DNA of 64,000 bases, taken from positions 62,001 through 126,000 of the forward strand of contig DATBHG010000106.1 in NCBI GenBank assembly GCA_036557665.1. Reading direction: 5' to 3'. Made by a program: the position numbers and the translations under genes. This DNA is from VAZQ01 sp036557665 (GTDB lineage: Bacteria > Pseudomonadota > Alphaproteobacteria > Rhizobiales > Xanthobacteraceae). The notes beneath the pieces are model-generated. The model searched no databases. It saw nothing but the letters and a program-made list of their open reading frames with translations, and was not told where the DNA came from. Shown here in pieces: positions 40,662 to 48,177 of this stretch; the first letter of the stretch is position 1; each line of letters opens with the position of its first letter.

Positions 40662-41963
40662 TTGAACCGCCGCACAAACCGTCGCGCTGTCATTATCGGC
40701 GGGGGCATCGCCGGTCTGCTGGCCGGCCATGTCCTTGCCGCTCGGTTCGAGCGGGTTACGATTCTCGAGCGCGGCAGCTATCCCGCGGATGCTAGCTCAC
40801 TCGCGCCGCCGGCGCGCCGGGGTGTGCCACAGAGCCGCTGCCTTCATCTCCTGACGGCGGCAGGCGCAGCCACATTCGACAAATTGGCACCGGGTTGGAG
40901 GGAAGACCTGATCGCCCTCGGCGCCCGTCCTTTCGATGTTTCTGCCGATTCCGTGTTGCGCGTTCCCACGGGCTCGTTGCCTCGAGTCCGTTCGGGGATG
41001 ATCACCTACGCGTGCTCCCGGGCGCTTCTGGAAAATGTCCTGCGGCGCGGTCTCGCCGCCAACTCGAGGGTGCGTCTGCGAGAAGGCCACAAGGTCGTCG
41101 GCCTGCTCTGCAGCCTTCGGGATAGAAGAGTGAGCGGCGTTCGTACGGCAGCGCGGATCTCACAAGACGCAAAGACCTTTTTGGCCGATCTGGTTGTGGA
41201 TGCCAGCGGTGCCGGTTCCACACTGTCGGATTGGATCTCCCGTCTGCCCCACGGCTTGGCATCGGTGGTGGAGCAGACCGTGATCGAGGGCGGCAGCTCG
41301 TATGTGTCCCGGTGGTTTCACATTGAGCCGGCAGATGCGCCGGACTGGTCCTGCTTTTCCATTGCGCCCAGACCGGACGCCGGGCTTCGGTCCGCAATGA
41401 TGTTGCGCGCCGAGCGGAATCGGTGGGGGCTCGTGCTTTTGGCTCCCGCGAGCGAATCGCCTCCTTGCGACGACGTCGCTTTCCTGGGCTTCATCGCTCG
41501 TTTCGACGACCCTGAGCTGCAAAGCGCCCTGCGCCACGCCCGCCCGGTATCTCCTATCCACCGTTATGGCCCCACCCCCAATCGCATGATGCGCTACGAG
41601 CGGCTGACGGCTTGGCCGAGGGGATTGGTTGCAACCGGGGATTCGGTATGCACGCTCGACCCGTATTTCGGACTGGGTATGACTGCTGCGGCGCGGGGGG
41701 CGGCGCTACTGGGAAAATACCTGGACCGGCAACCCGGGACGCCCGTACGTGGCCTGGATTTCCAGAACGAGCTGGCTTCCTTGAATGCCCAGCCCTGGCA
41801 GCTGGCTACCGGCTGCGACCCCGACGGGTGGCCGCTTGAACGCGATAGGCTCAAGCTCCAAGGTCTGTATGATAACGCTCCGTCGAGTCCCGAGGCCGCA
41901 CACGCACTTCTGGCCGTGCAGCATCTGCTCCGCCCCGCTGAAACTTTGGAAGCCGCGGTATGA
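40662..41963 (+). CDS. FAD-dependent oxidoreductase of the RiPP cluster, 433 aa
   Basis: TTG start with GAGGTG upstream. GxGxxG in RAVIIGGGIAGLLAGHVLA (about 8-26), ERG acidic end of the ADP fold, GVPQSRCLHLL, a middle VVDASGAGS motif and a second FAD motif LVATGDSVCTLDPYFGLGMTAAARGA (about 320-345). It resembles the LasC-like group of flavin epoxidases/monooxygenases that share GVPQ-RxLHLL. Its stop overlaps the halogenase start by 4 nt, so the two flavoenzymes are translationally coupled. It may hydroxylate, epoxidise or oxidise the peptide; a role in supplying reduced flavin seems less likely because no reductase domain is visible. Confidence 0.87.
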   Translation: MNRRTNRRAVIIGGGIAGLLAGHVLAARFERVTILERGSYPADASSLAPPARRGVPQSRCLHLLTAAGAATFDKLAPGWREDLIALGARPFDVSADSVLRVPTGSLPRVRSGMITYACSRALLENVLRRGLAANSRVRLREGHKVVGLLCSLRDRRVSGVRTAARISQDAKTFLADLVVDASGAGSTLSDWISRLPHGLASVVEQTVIEGGSSYVSRWFHIEPADAPDWSCFSIAPRPDAGLRSAMMLRAERNRWGLVLLAPASESPPCDDVAFLGFIARFDDPELQSALRHARPVSPIHRYGPTPNRMMRYERLTAWPRGLVATGDSVCTLDPYFGLGMTAAARGAALLGKYLDRQPGTPVRGLDFQNELASLNAQPWQLATGCDPDGWPLERDRLKLQGLYDNAPSSPEAAHALLAVQHLLRPAETLEAAV

Positions 41964-43237
41964 GGATTGCAGTGCTCGGTGGTGGTACCGCCGGCTTTAT
42001 CGCCGCTGCGCATCTATCACGGCATTTGCCGGAAGCGGAGTTGCTGCATGTTTTCGATTCACGCATTCCAATTATCGGCGTGGGGGAAGGTACCACGCCG
42101 CGCTTCGCGATGTGGTTCGAAGAGGTCACCGGGCTCGGCTTTAGTCACTTGGCCGAGCGCTGCGGTGCCACGCTGAAGAAGGGCAGTCTTTATCAGGGGT
42201 GGGGAAGCGGCAGGACCGACTTCGTTCACCGCTTCCAGCCGGTATCGCTGATCGCCTACCATTTCGACGCTGCCGCAGTGGTCGACGTGCTCGCAGAGCA
42301 CGTTCGCGCAACGCGTGTTGATGCGCGAGTCGACGAGGTGCACACGTCAGCGGGTGGAGTCCAGCTTCGGCTGGACGACGGTACGACACGCGTCTGCGAC
42401 TACGTTTTCGATGCGCGCGGCTTCCCCAATAATGACAGGGCCAGCCCCGAGAGCTTCATTCAACTCGAGTGGATTCCGACCGGGCGAGCGATGATCCGGC
42501 GCCTGCCACCGCAAGGATTGTCGGGAGTGAGTCGCATCATCGCTCGGCCGCACGGGTGGGTTTTCCAGATCCCTCTTCGGGATTGGACCTCGTGCGGGTA
42601 CGTGTTCAATCCGCGCATCAGCACGGATGCCGAGGTTGCGGCCGACTTGACCGCGTTCCTGCACGAGGAAGGAGTTGTCACCTGGGAGCAGCGTAAGGTG
42701 CTCGGCTTCCCGAGCTTCATTCGGCGCAGAATGTTCGACGGCCGGGTCTTCTGGGGCGGCAATGCAGCGTCTTTTATCGAGCCGCTCGAGGCGACGACGA
42801 TCGGGCACGCCATTGTGCAGATTCGCTCGGCGACCCGCTGGATCGTGGAGGAAGGGCGGGGCAGATGCGCGGACGCCGGCGAGGTCGAGGCGTTCAACGC
42901 GCCGCTGCTTTCGTATCTGTGCTGCGATTCCCTCTTCGTCGCGTGGCACTATGCTTGCGGCTCCCGCTGGGACACTCCCTTCTGGCAATACGCTCGGCGC
43001 GGCATCGAACGCGCCCGCAATAACCCTCTGGCGCGGGCACCCTTGGCCGAGATGGAAAAGTTCATAGAAACCGGCCGAGCGTTGCCCGGCCTCATGTTGT
43101 CGGAATGCGAATGCCAGGAGCAGTGGGAGCGCGAGATCTACCCTCTGCTGCGGCTTTACCGGCCCTTCGGCAACTTTTCCGAGCTAAACTTTGCGCAGGT
43201 CGGGCACGGAATCGGCTATTACAACGCAGTCAGCTGA
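41960..43237 (+). CDS. Tryptophan-halogenase-family flavoenzyme, 425 aa
   Basis: PF04820-type protein. FAD motif GGGTAG at residues 7-12, IGVGEGTTPRF (about 39-49), candidate catalytic Lys73 in GATLKKGSLYQGW (compare PrnA Lys79), and NAASFIEPLEATTIGHAI near 270-285. The WxWxIP halogenase signature is WVFQIP near 200, with the second Trp changed to Phe. At 425 residues it is shorter than PrnA/RebH (about 530). It could chlorinate or brominate the peptide (the core has Phe and His but no Trp) or act as a hydroxylase. No flavin reductase gene is adjacent. Confidence 0.87.
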   Translation: MRIAVLGGGTAGFIAAAHLSRHLPEAELLHVFDSRIPIIGVGEGTTPRFAMWFEEVTGLGFSHLAERCGATLKKGSLYQGWGSGRTDFVHRFQPVSLIAYHFDAAAVVDVLAEHVRATRVDARVDEVHTSAGGVQLRLDDGTTRVCDYVFDARGFPNNDRASPESFIQLEWIPTGRAMIRRLPPQGLSGVSRIIARPHGWVFQIPLRDWTSCGYVFNPRISTDAEVAADLTAFLHEEGVVTWEQRKVLGFPSFIRRRMFDGRVFWGGNAASFIEPLEATTIGHAIVQIRSATRWIVEEGRGRCADAGEVEAFNAPLLSYLCCDSLFVAWHYACGSRWDTPFWQYARRGIERARNNPLARAPLAEMEKFIETGRALPGLMLSECECQEQWEREIYPLLRLYRPFGNFSELNFAQVGHGIGYYNAVS

Positions 43238-43283
43238 CTGGGCTGAAGTGCGGGCTCAGCAGAGTGAGCAAAATCGTCTGGCG

Positions 43284-43369
43284 TGCCCCCGCCACGCGGG
43301 GCAGCGCAGACAAGCTCATGCAGTCTGCGCAAGCTTGACCGCCCTGCGCGCACGATTTTGCGCAGGCGG
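43284..43369. terminator. Triple-hairpin terminator region after the RiPP cluster
   Basis: Three consecutive stems lie between the convergent halogenase and PanE-like genes: TGCCCC/GGGGCA (43284-43303), perfect GCGCAGAC/GTCTGCGC (43304-43330) and CCGCC(C)TGCGC/GCGCAGGCGG with one bulge (43339-43369). Likely bidirectional termination; no long T-run. Confidence 0.6.
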
Positions 43370-43429
43370 GAGCGACGGGCAACGCGCGCTTTGACAACAT
43401 ACCTGACAAACCCTGTTCAGAGACGGAGC

Positions 43430-44371
43430 TCAGCGCGGAAATACGATCTTGCCTCGGGCGTGCAAGTCCTGCGGAAGCAGAGAGTAATAAATGAATTCGT
43501 GCAAAGGAGTCGATACATTCGCTTCGCGCCCGAGACGCACCACCGCACCATTCCAATAATCCAGCTCGCTTGGCTTTGCGTCCATGATGTCCCGTTGCAA
43601 GGATGTAGTGCCGCCCGCCGGGATCGTATCGATGAACTTCATGGTTTCGGCAGCGGTGCTTTCCGCCATCGCCACCTGCCGTGCTCGCGCGAGTCCAAGG
43701 ACCTCATGCATGCACTGCTCCAGAAACCGACGCGTCTCCGGAATTGTCCTGATGATGCCGATCGGAGCCCTTGTAATCGCGCCGACGCCGCCAAAGGACG
43801 TGACCAGCAGGAATTTGTCCCACAGTGCTTTGACTATGTCGTGCGGCACCTCGGCCGTGACGCCGGCGTTTGCAAATGCCTGACGCAATCGTTCGACTCT
43901 TTCGCTTCGGCGATTGTCCAATTCGCCAAATTTTATGAAATTGTGCTCACTGGCAGTGCGGATGTGCCCAGCACCTGCGACCCAGCTGATCGTTCCACAA
44001 AGGCCGCCAAGCACATGATCGGGGCCTAGCGCCGCTGCCAGCTGCGCCGCGGCCTCGACACCATTCTGTAATGGAACAACGACGGTGTCGGCTCCGATCA
44101 TCGGTTGTATGGCATGGGCTGCTTCGGTTACTTGCCAGGCCTTCACGCCGACGAGAACCACGTCGACGCCGGCAACCTGCGCTGAGTCGTGTGTGGCCTG
44201 TGCCGGGTGAATCACCGCCTCCCCCTTCGGGGATTCGAGCCGCAGCCCCTTGCTCCGTATGGCGCTGAGATGCTCGCCGCGTGCTATGAAGACTACATCC
44301 TCGCCCGCCAGCGCCAACTGTGCGCCGAAGTAGCCGCCTGCGCCTCCTGTCCCAAAGACTACGATGCGCAT
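43430..44371 (-). CDS. 2-dehydropantoate 2-reductase family protein (PanE/ApbA-like), 313 aa
   Basis: NADPH-dependent ketopantoate reductase fold. N-terminal Rossmann domain starts MRIVVFGTGGAGGYFGAQLALAGEDVVFIARG; VPLQNGVEAAAQL carries the family nucleotide-binding Asn; the C-terminal domain has DKFLLVTSFGGVGAITRAPIG (catalytic Lys in the W-KFL motif) and PSELDYWNGAVVRLGREANVSTPLHEFIY (substrate-binding Asn and Ser). Whether it makes pantoate or reduces another 2-keto acid is unclear, since many Rhizobiales have several paralogues. Upstream on the same strand lies a nitrilase-like gene (62 bp apart). Confidence 0.9.
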   Translation of the reverse strand: MRIVVFGTGGAGGYFGAQLALAGEDVVFIARGEHLSAIRSKGLRLESPKGEAVIHPAQATHDSAQVAGVDVVLVGVKAWQVTEAAHAIQPMIGADTVVVPLQNGVEAAAQLAAALGPDHVLGGLCGTISWVAGAGHIRTASEHNFIKFGELDNRRSERVERLRQAFANAGVTAEVPHDIVKALWDKFLLVTSFGGVGAITRAPIGIIRTIPETRRFLEQCMHEVLGLARARQVAMAESTAAETMKFIDTIPAGGTTSLQRDIMDAKPSELDYWNGAVVRLGREANVSTPLHEFIYYSLLPQDLHARGKIVFPR

Positions 44372-44433
44372 TGCAGGGCTCTGGCCTCACGTCTGAACTC
44401 CCGGCTGCTCCCGAGCTTCGACGTAAACGAGAA

Positions 44434-45291
44434 TCACTCCGCCGCTTCGCGCAGCGGCCGCGGATAGATCGCCTCGTACAGCTCCGGGCGCTGCCATTGC
44501 GGCCCGACGAGGCCCTGCTTGACGGCGCATTGCTCCGAGGAGCCGAGCACGTCGCGGCTCGCGCGCAAATAGCGCACGCGATCGAGGCTCACATTCACGA
44601 CGCTCGTGCCTGCGCTCGTGCTTTCCAGCAGGATTTCCTCGGGCGCCGCCACCATGGCGAGGCCACGCTCGGAATGATCGAACAGGTTCTGCGTGGTCAC
44701 CACGACGGCGAGGTTCTCGATTGCGCGCGCCCAAAGGAGCGTGCGCCACGTCGCCCACAGCCTTCGCTTGTCCCGGCCGGCTGGCATGAAGATGAACTCG
44801 GCCCCACGCAGCGCGAGCGCACGTGTAACCTCGGGCATGTAGACCTCGCTGCACATGGCGAGTCCCACCTTGCCGTGCACGGTCTCGAAGACCGGAAAGT
44901 CGCTACCTGGCACCCACTGGAACTCCCACGACGATCCGCCCGTATAGATCCAGGGGCCGTTCGGATGGGTGCGGCGATAGCGGGCCGGCGGACGCCCGTC
45001 AGGATAGGCCATGCAGGTGAGGTTGAACGCGCTCCCCGCGGCAGCATCGATCGGTTCGATGGTGCCGAAGACCACGTGCGCATCGTGCTTCGCCGCTGCT
45101 TCGCTGAGCGCCGCCACCGGATCGAATGTTGCCGGCATTCGCCAGGGACCGGGATAGCTTTCGGGAAAGCAGACGAACTGTGCGCCGTCCCCGGCTGCGC
45201 GCTCGATGGCGCATACCGCATCCGCGACATTGGCCTCATCGCCGGGAGGCGGATGACAGACGGGCTGAACCACGGCAATGCGAAAGGTCAT
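44434..45291 (-). CDS. Carbon-nitrogen hydrolase (nitrilase superfamily) with Lys-to-Arg change, 285 aa
   Basis: Predicted amidase/carbamoylase fold. Catalytic Glu44 is in FPES and nucleophile Cys147 in LAMCSEVYMPEVTRALALRGAEFI. The usual catalytic lysine (Y-R-K-x-H-P) is replaced by Arg107 in YRRTHP, so normal Glu-Lys-Cys chemistry may be lost or altered. Length is standard. The gene lies between a PanE-like gene and an MFS transporter on the same strand, perhaps an operon for a small amide or carbamoyl compound. Confidence 0.85.
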   Translation of the reverse strand: MTFRIAVVQPVCHPPPGDEANVADAVCAIERAAGDGAQFVCFPESYPGPWRMPATFDPVAALSEAAAKHDAHVVFGTIEPIDAAAGSAFNLTCMAYPDGRPPARYRRTHPNGPWIYTGGSSWEFQWVPGSDFPVFETVHGKVGLAMCSEVYMPEVTRALALRGAEFIFMPAGRDKRRLWATWRTLLWARAIENLAVVVTTQNLFDHSERGLAMVAAPEEILLESTSAGTSVVNVSLDRVRYLRASRDVLGSSEQCAVKQGLVGPQWQRPELYEAIYPRPLREAAE

Positions 45292-45376
45292 GGCGATCGC
45301 TCAGAGTTGATGGCGGCTGGGGCCGCGGCGGTCCGCTTCTCGCCCGACCAAAGCTGACCCGCCCGCGACCGCGCCG

Positions 45377-46594
45377 TCAAGCAACCGCATAGGGTCCGAA
45401 CCGGCTTCCCTGCCGCACCACCAGAATGCTTATAATCGCGAAATTGACGACATTCGCCGCCACGGCCGCGGCAAAGGCAGGGGCATAGAACCCGAAATGA
45501 TCGTAGAGCACGCCGGCGAGCCACGCCCCCAGTGCCATGCCGGTGCCACTGCACAAAAGAAAGGTCGGAATGCGCCAATAGGCTTCAGAGACGGGGAACA
45601 GCTCGCGAAGAGCGAGGATATTGGCAGGAATGATGCCGGCAAACCCGAAGCCTGAGGCTGCGGACACTGTAAACAAGCCGATCTCATCCTGGGTGACCAT
45701 GAATGCGCCGATCGCCAGCATCTGAACCCCCGAGCCGACCAGCACGGTATTGAGACCGCCGAAACGATCGGCAATCCAGCCCCAGAATTGACGGCTCACG
45801 AATGCAGTGCCGAGCAATACCGTCAGCATCGCCGCCCCGTGGGATGCAGCGATGCCGAGATCGCTGCAAAGAGCCGGCAGGTGCGCCTGCGGCATCGCCA
45901 TGGGCATGCAGCAGAATATGGACGCGATGGCCAGCAGTGTGAACACCATATTGGGCGGCCAACCCAGCACGCGCTTGGCTCGATCCGAAGTCGCACGGCG
46001 GCCTGCGGGCAAGGGCAATTCCGGCGGTGGCCGCAAGAAGATTACTGCCAGCGGAACCACGACGGCTACCTCGAACGATCCGAAAGCCCACATGGTATGC
46101 CGCCATCCGAAATAAGAGATGACGCGCTCGAAGATCGGAGGCCACACCGCGCCGGCCATGTACGCCCCGCTCGAGATGAGCGCCAGCGCCGAGCCGCGGT
46201 GAGAATCAAACCACCGGCATACATACACGTAAAACGGGGCGTTCATGCTGCCGATGCCGAGCACTCCCATGAGGAGGCCCTGGCCGAGATAGAGCGGCCA
46301 CGCTCCGCCCAAAGTCGAGAGTGCAAGCCCTGCGAGAATCATCAGCGCTCCGAACACGGTGGTCCACCGCACTCCCAGCTTTTCCGCAACGGCGCCCATG
46401 GCAATCCCCCCGGCCCCCACACCAAACCAGGAGAGGGAGCTCGCCAGCGAGGGTATCGAGCGCAATCCGCCCATCTCCGCCGCGATGGCCTTGAGCGCAA
46501 CGATGGTGATCCAAGGCCCGCCAAACGACAGTGACAGGATCACCAGCACCATGCTTGCGACGATCCATGACGATCTTGTTTCGATCGACTGCAC
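45377..46594 (-). CDS. MFS transporter, monocarboxylate-like, 405 aa
   Basis: About 12 membrane helices, starting SSWIVASMVLVILSLSFGGPWITIVALKAIAAEMG; the loop motif after helix 2 is AVAEKLGVRWTTVFGALM. AGGA precedes the GTG start at 46594 by 5 nt. It lies 85 bp upstream of the nitrilase-like gene and is probably co-transcribed with it and panE-like. Distinct from the carrier at 2446 (the sequences differ throughout). Substrate unknown; an organic acid or amide fits the neighbours. Confidence 0.88.
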   Translation of the reverse strand: MQSIETRSSWIVASMVLVILSLSFGGPWITIVALKAIAAEMGGLRSIPSLASSLSWFGVGAGGIAMGAVAEKLGVRWTTVFGALMILAGLALSTLGGAWPLYLGQGLLMGVLGIGSMNAPFYVYVCRWFDSHRGSALALISSGAYMAGAVWPPIFERVISYFGWRHTMWAFGSFEVAVVVPLAVIFLRPPPELPLPAGRRATSDRAKRVLGWPPNMVFTLLAIASIFCCMPMAMPQAHLPALCSDLGIAASHGAAMLTVLLGTAFVSRQFWGWIADRFGGLNTVLVGSGVQMLAIGAFMVTQDEIGLFTVSAASGFGFAGIIPANILALRELFPVSEAYWRIPTFLLCSGTGMALGAWLAGVLYDHFGFYAPAFAAAVAANVVNFAIISILVVRQGSRFGPYAVA

Positions 46595-46882
46595 GTTGGT
46601 CCTGCGTTACGCGGCGGAGGGCACCACGCGGCAATGGCGCAGCGTCGACCCACCAGCCCTGGCGGTTGCTCGAAAGACGTGGACGCGCGGCATAGCGGGT
46701 CGTCACCGACATTGGTAGCGGGATCCCGCGCATGACAGGGACGCAAACGAGCGGGGATTTCGGTCCGGGCTCTCCGCGTGAGTCTCGGCCCTTTCGTCAG
46801 ACTGTATCCGCTTTGCGGATCCGCGCTATCCATGCCGTCGAAAGCGCCGGGCAATCGTCGCTCTCGAGGTCACGAATTGCGG

Positions 46883-47902
46883 ATGCGAGAAAATCAAGCA
46901 ACGGCGGCATCGACGAGCACGGTCGTCGCGCGCGTGAGAACCGATGCGGCAACGGCCGCTTGCATCCAGGATGGCCTCGCCGGGAGCGCGGCCGCGGAAG
47001 CCGCAGCGATTGCGATTACGGAGGAGCCCGACGGTCACTGGTTGCTAGCAGCGCACTTCGCCACTGAGCCTGACAAGGGCGCCGTCCGGGCGCTGATTGC
47101 CTCGCTCGGGGGAGAGGCGCTCGCCGCGGAGCTGGTATTCGAGACGCTCCCGCCGACAGACTGGGTACGCAAGAGTCTCGAAGGGCTCCAACCGGTCCAA
47201 GCGGGCCGTTTCGTTGTCCATGGCAGGCACGACCGCCAACGTATCGGCCGAAACCGGATCGCAGTCCAGATCGAGGCAACGCTCGCCTTCGGTACAGGTC
47301 ATCATGCAAGCACGCGTGGCTGCCTGATCGCCTTGGACTGCATCATGAAGCGTCGCGCGGGTCGAGCAAGGCGGCCCGCAAGCAGCACGGCGGCCCGCAA
47401 GCGCCCAAGTCGAAAAGCCGCCGTGCTCGACATCGGAACCGGCAGTGGCGTGCTTGCGATTGCCGCTGCAAAGGCCATGCGAGTGCCGGTGCTGGCGAGC
47501 GATATCGATGCTCGGGCTGCTGCGGTTGCGCGTGAGCATGCGCGCGTAAATGGGGTCGCAGCGAATGTCGAAATAGCGGAAGCCGCCGGGGTCGTCGGAC
47601 GATTTTTTCGCCGCCGCTCGCCGTTCGCCCTGATCTTCGCCAACATTCTCCTTGCACCGCTGCGCCAACTCGCGACCCCGATACGAACACTGATCGCACC
47701 CGGTGGCGCGGTCGTGCTCTCAGGTCTGCTCAATGCACAAGCCGGCCCTGCGATTGCGAGCTACAACGCACGCGGTTTTGCTCTTATACGGCGCATCCGG
47801 CTTGGCGGCTGGACGACGCTCATTGTTGCGCGCCCGCCCCGGGCGCCACGCAGGCCCACCGCTCCTGGGGCTCGCCTTGGGACGCCTTTCATGCGTTCGT
47901 GA
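46883..47902 (+). CDS. prmA: Ribosomal protein L11 methyltransferase-like (PrmA), 339 aa
   Basis: SAM-dependent methyltransferase that in E. coli trimethylates L11. The C-terminal domain has motif I AVLDIGTGSGVLAIAAAKA (about 208-226), DIDARAAAVAREHARVNGV and the post-motif FANILLAPLRQLA typical of PrmA. The N-terminal substrate-binding domain is present (DWVRKSLEGLQPVQAGRFVVHG; EATLAFGTGHHASTRGCL). An odd basic insertion (about 190-207, RRAGRARRPASSTAARKR) precedes motif I. Start uncertain: ATG 46883 chosen at the first conserved-looking Met. The 288-bp gap upstream holds nothing else I can support. Confidence 0.88.
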   Translation: MRENQATAASTSTVVARVRTDAATAACIQDGLAGSAAAEAAAIAITEEPDGHWLLAAHFATEPDKGAVRALIASLGGEALAAELVFETLPPTDWVRKSLEGLQPVQAGRFVVHGRHDRQRIGRNRIAVQIEATLAFGTGHHASTRGCLIALDCIMKRRAGRARRPASSTAARKRPSRKAAVLDIGTGSGVLAIAAAKAMRVPVLASDIDARAAAVAREHARVNGVAANVEIAEAAGVVGRFFRRRSPFALIFANILLAPLRQLATPIRTLIAPGGAVVLSGLLNAQAGPAIASYNARGFALIRRIRLGGWTTLIVARPPRAPRRPTAPGARLGTPFMRS

Positions 47903-48031
47903 CACTCGACCTATGAGCAATAAGATTTTACTGGATAATGAAACACGACTCCTGTATGGATCGATATCCTTTAGAGCTGCATTCAAAGCCCCGCGCACAT
48001 CCTGCACCGACGGCCGGCGTCGTGGCCCGTT

Positions 48032-48087
48032 TTTGGCCAAACGAACCCGAGCCGACGTGCGTACAGCATTTTGGCCAAACGAACCCA
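48032..48087. repeat. 18-bp direct repeat in the prmA-pepP gap
   Basis: TTTTGGCCAAACGAACCC occurs exactly at 48032-48049 and 48070-48087 (38-bp period) in non-coding DNA 90 bp before the aminopeptidase gene. Similar 'FWPNEP'-encoding repeats are familiar from Bradyrhizobium intergenic regions. Confidence 0.7.
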
Positions 48088-48177
48088 AGACCGTCCAAAA
48101 GACCCCTCCAAAAGCTGAAAATCGGGCTGTCACCTCGCCAGTTTGTCCCCCCGATAAGCAGCGCCTAGATTGCGGAC

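Noticed and set aside
40662..41963. Considered as the flavin reductase partner of the halogenase
   Set aside because: It has the two-motif FAD monooxygenase layout and no flavin-reductase fold motifs.
44180..44260. GGGATTCGAGCCGC-like string resembling a minus-strand tRNA end
   Set aside because: Lies within the conserved PanE-like coding sequence; no cloverleaf could be drawn.
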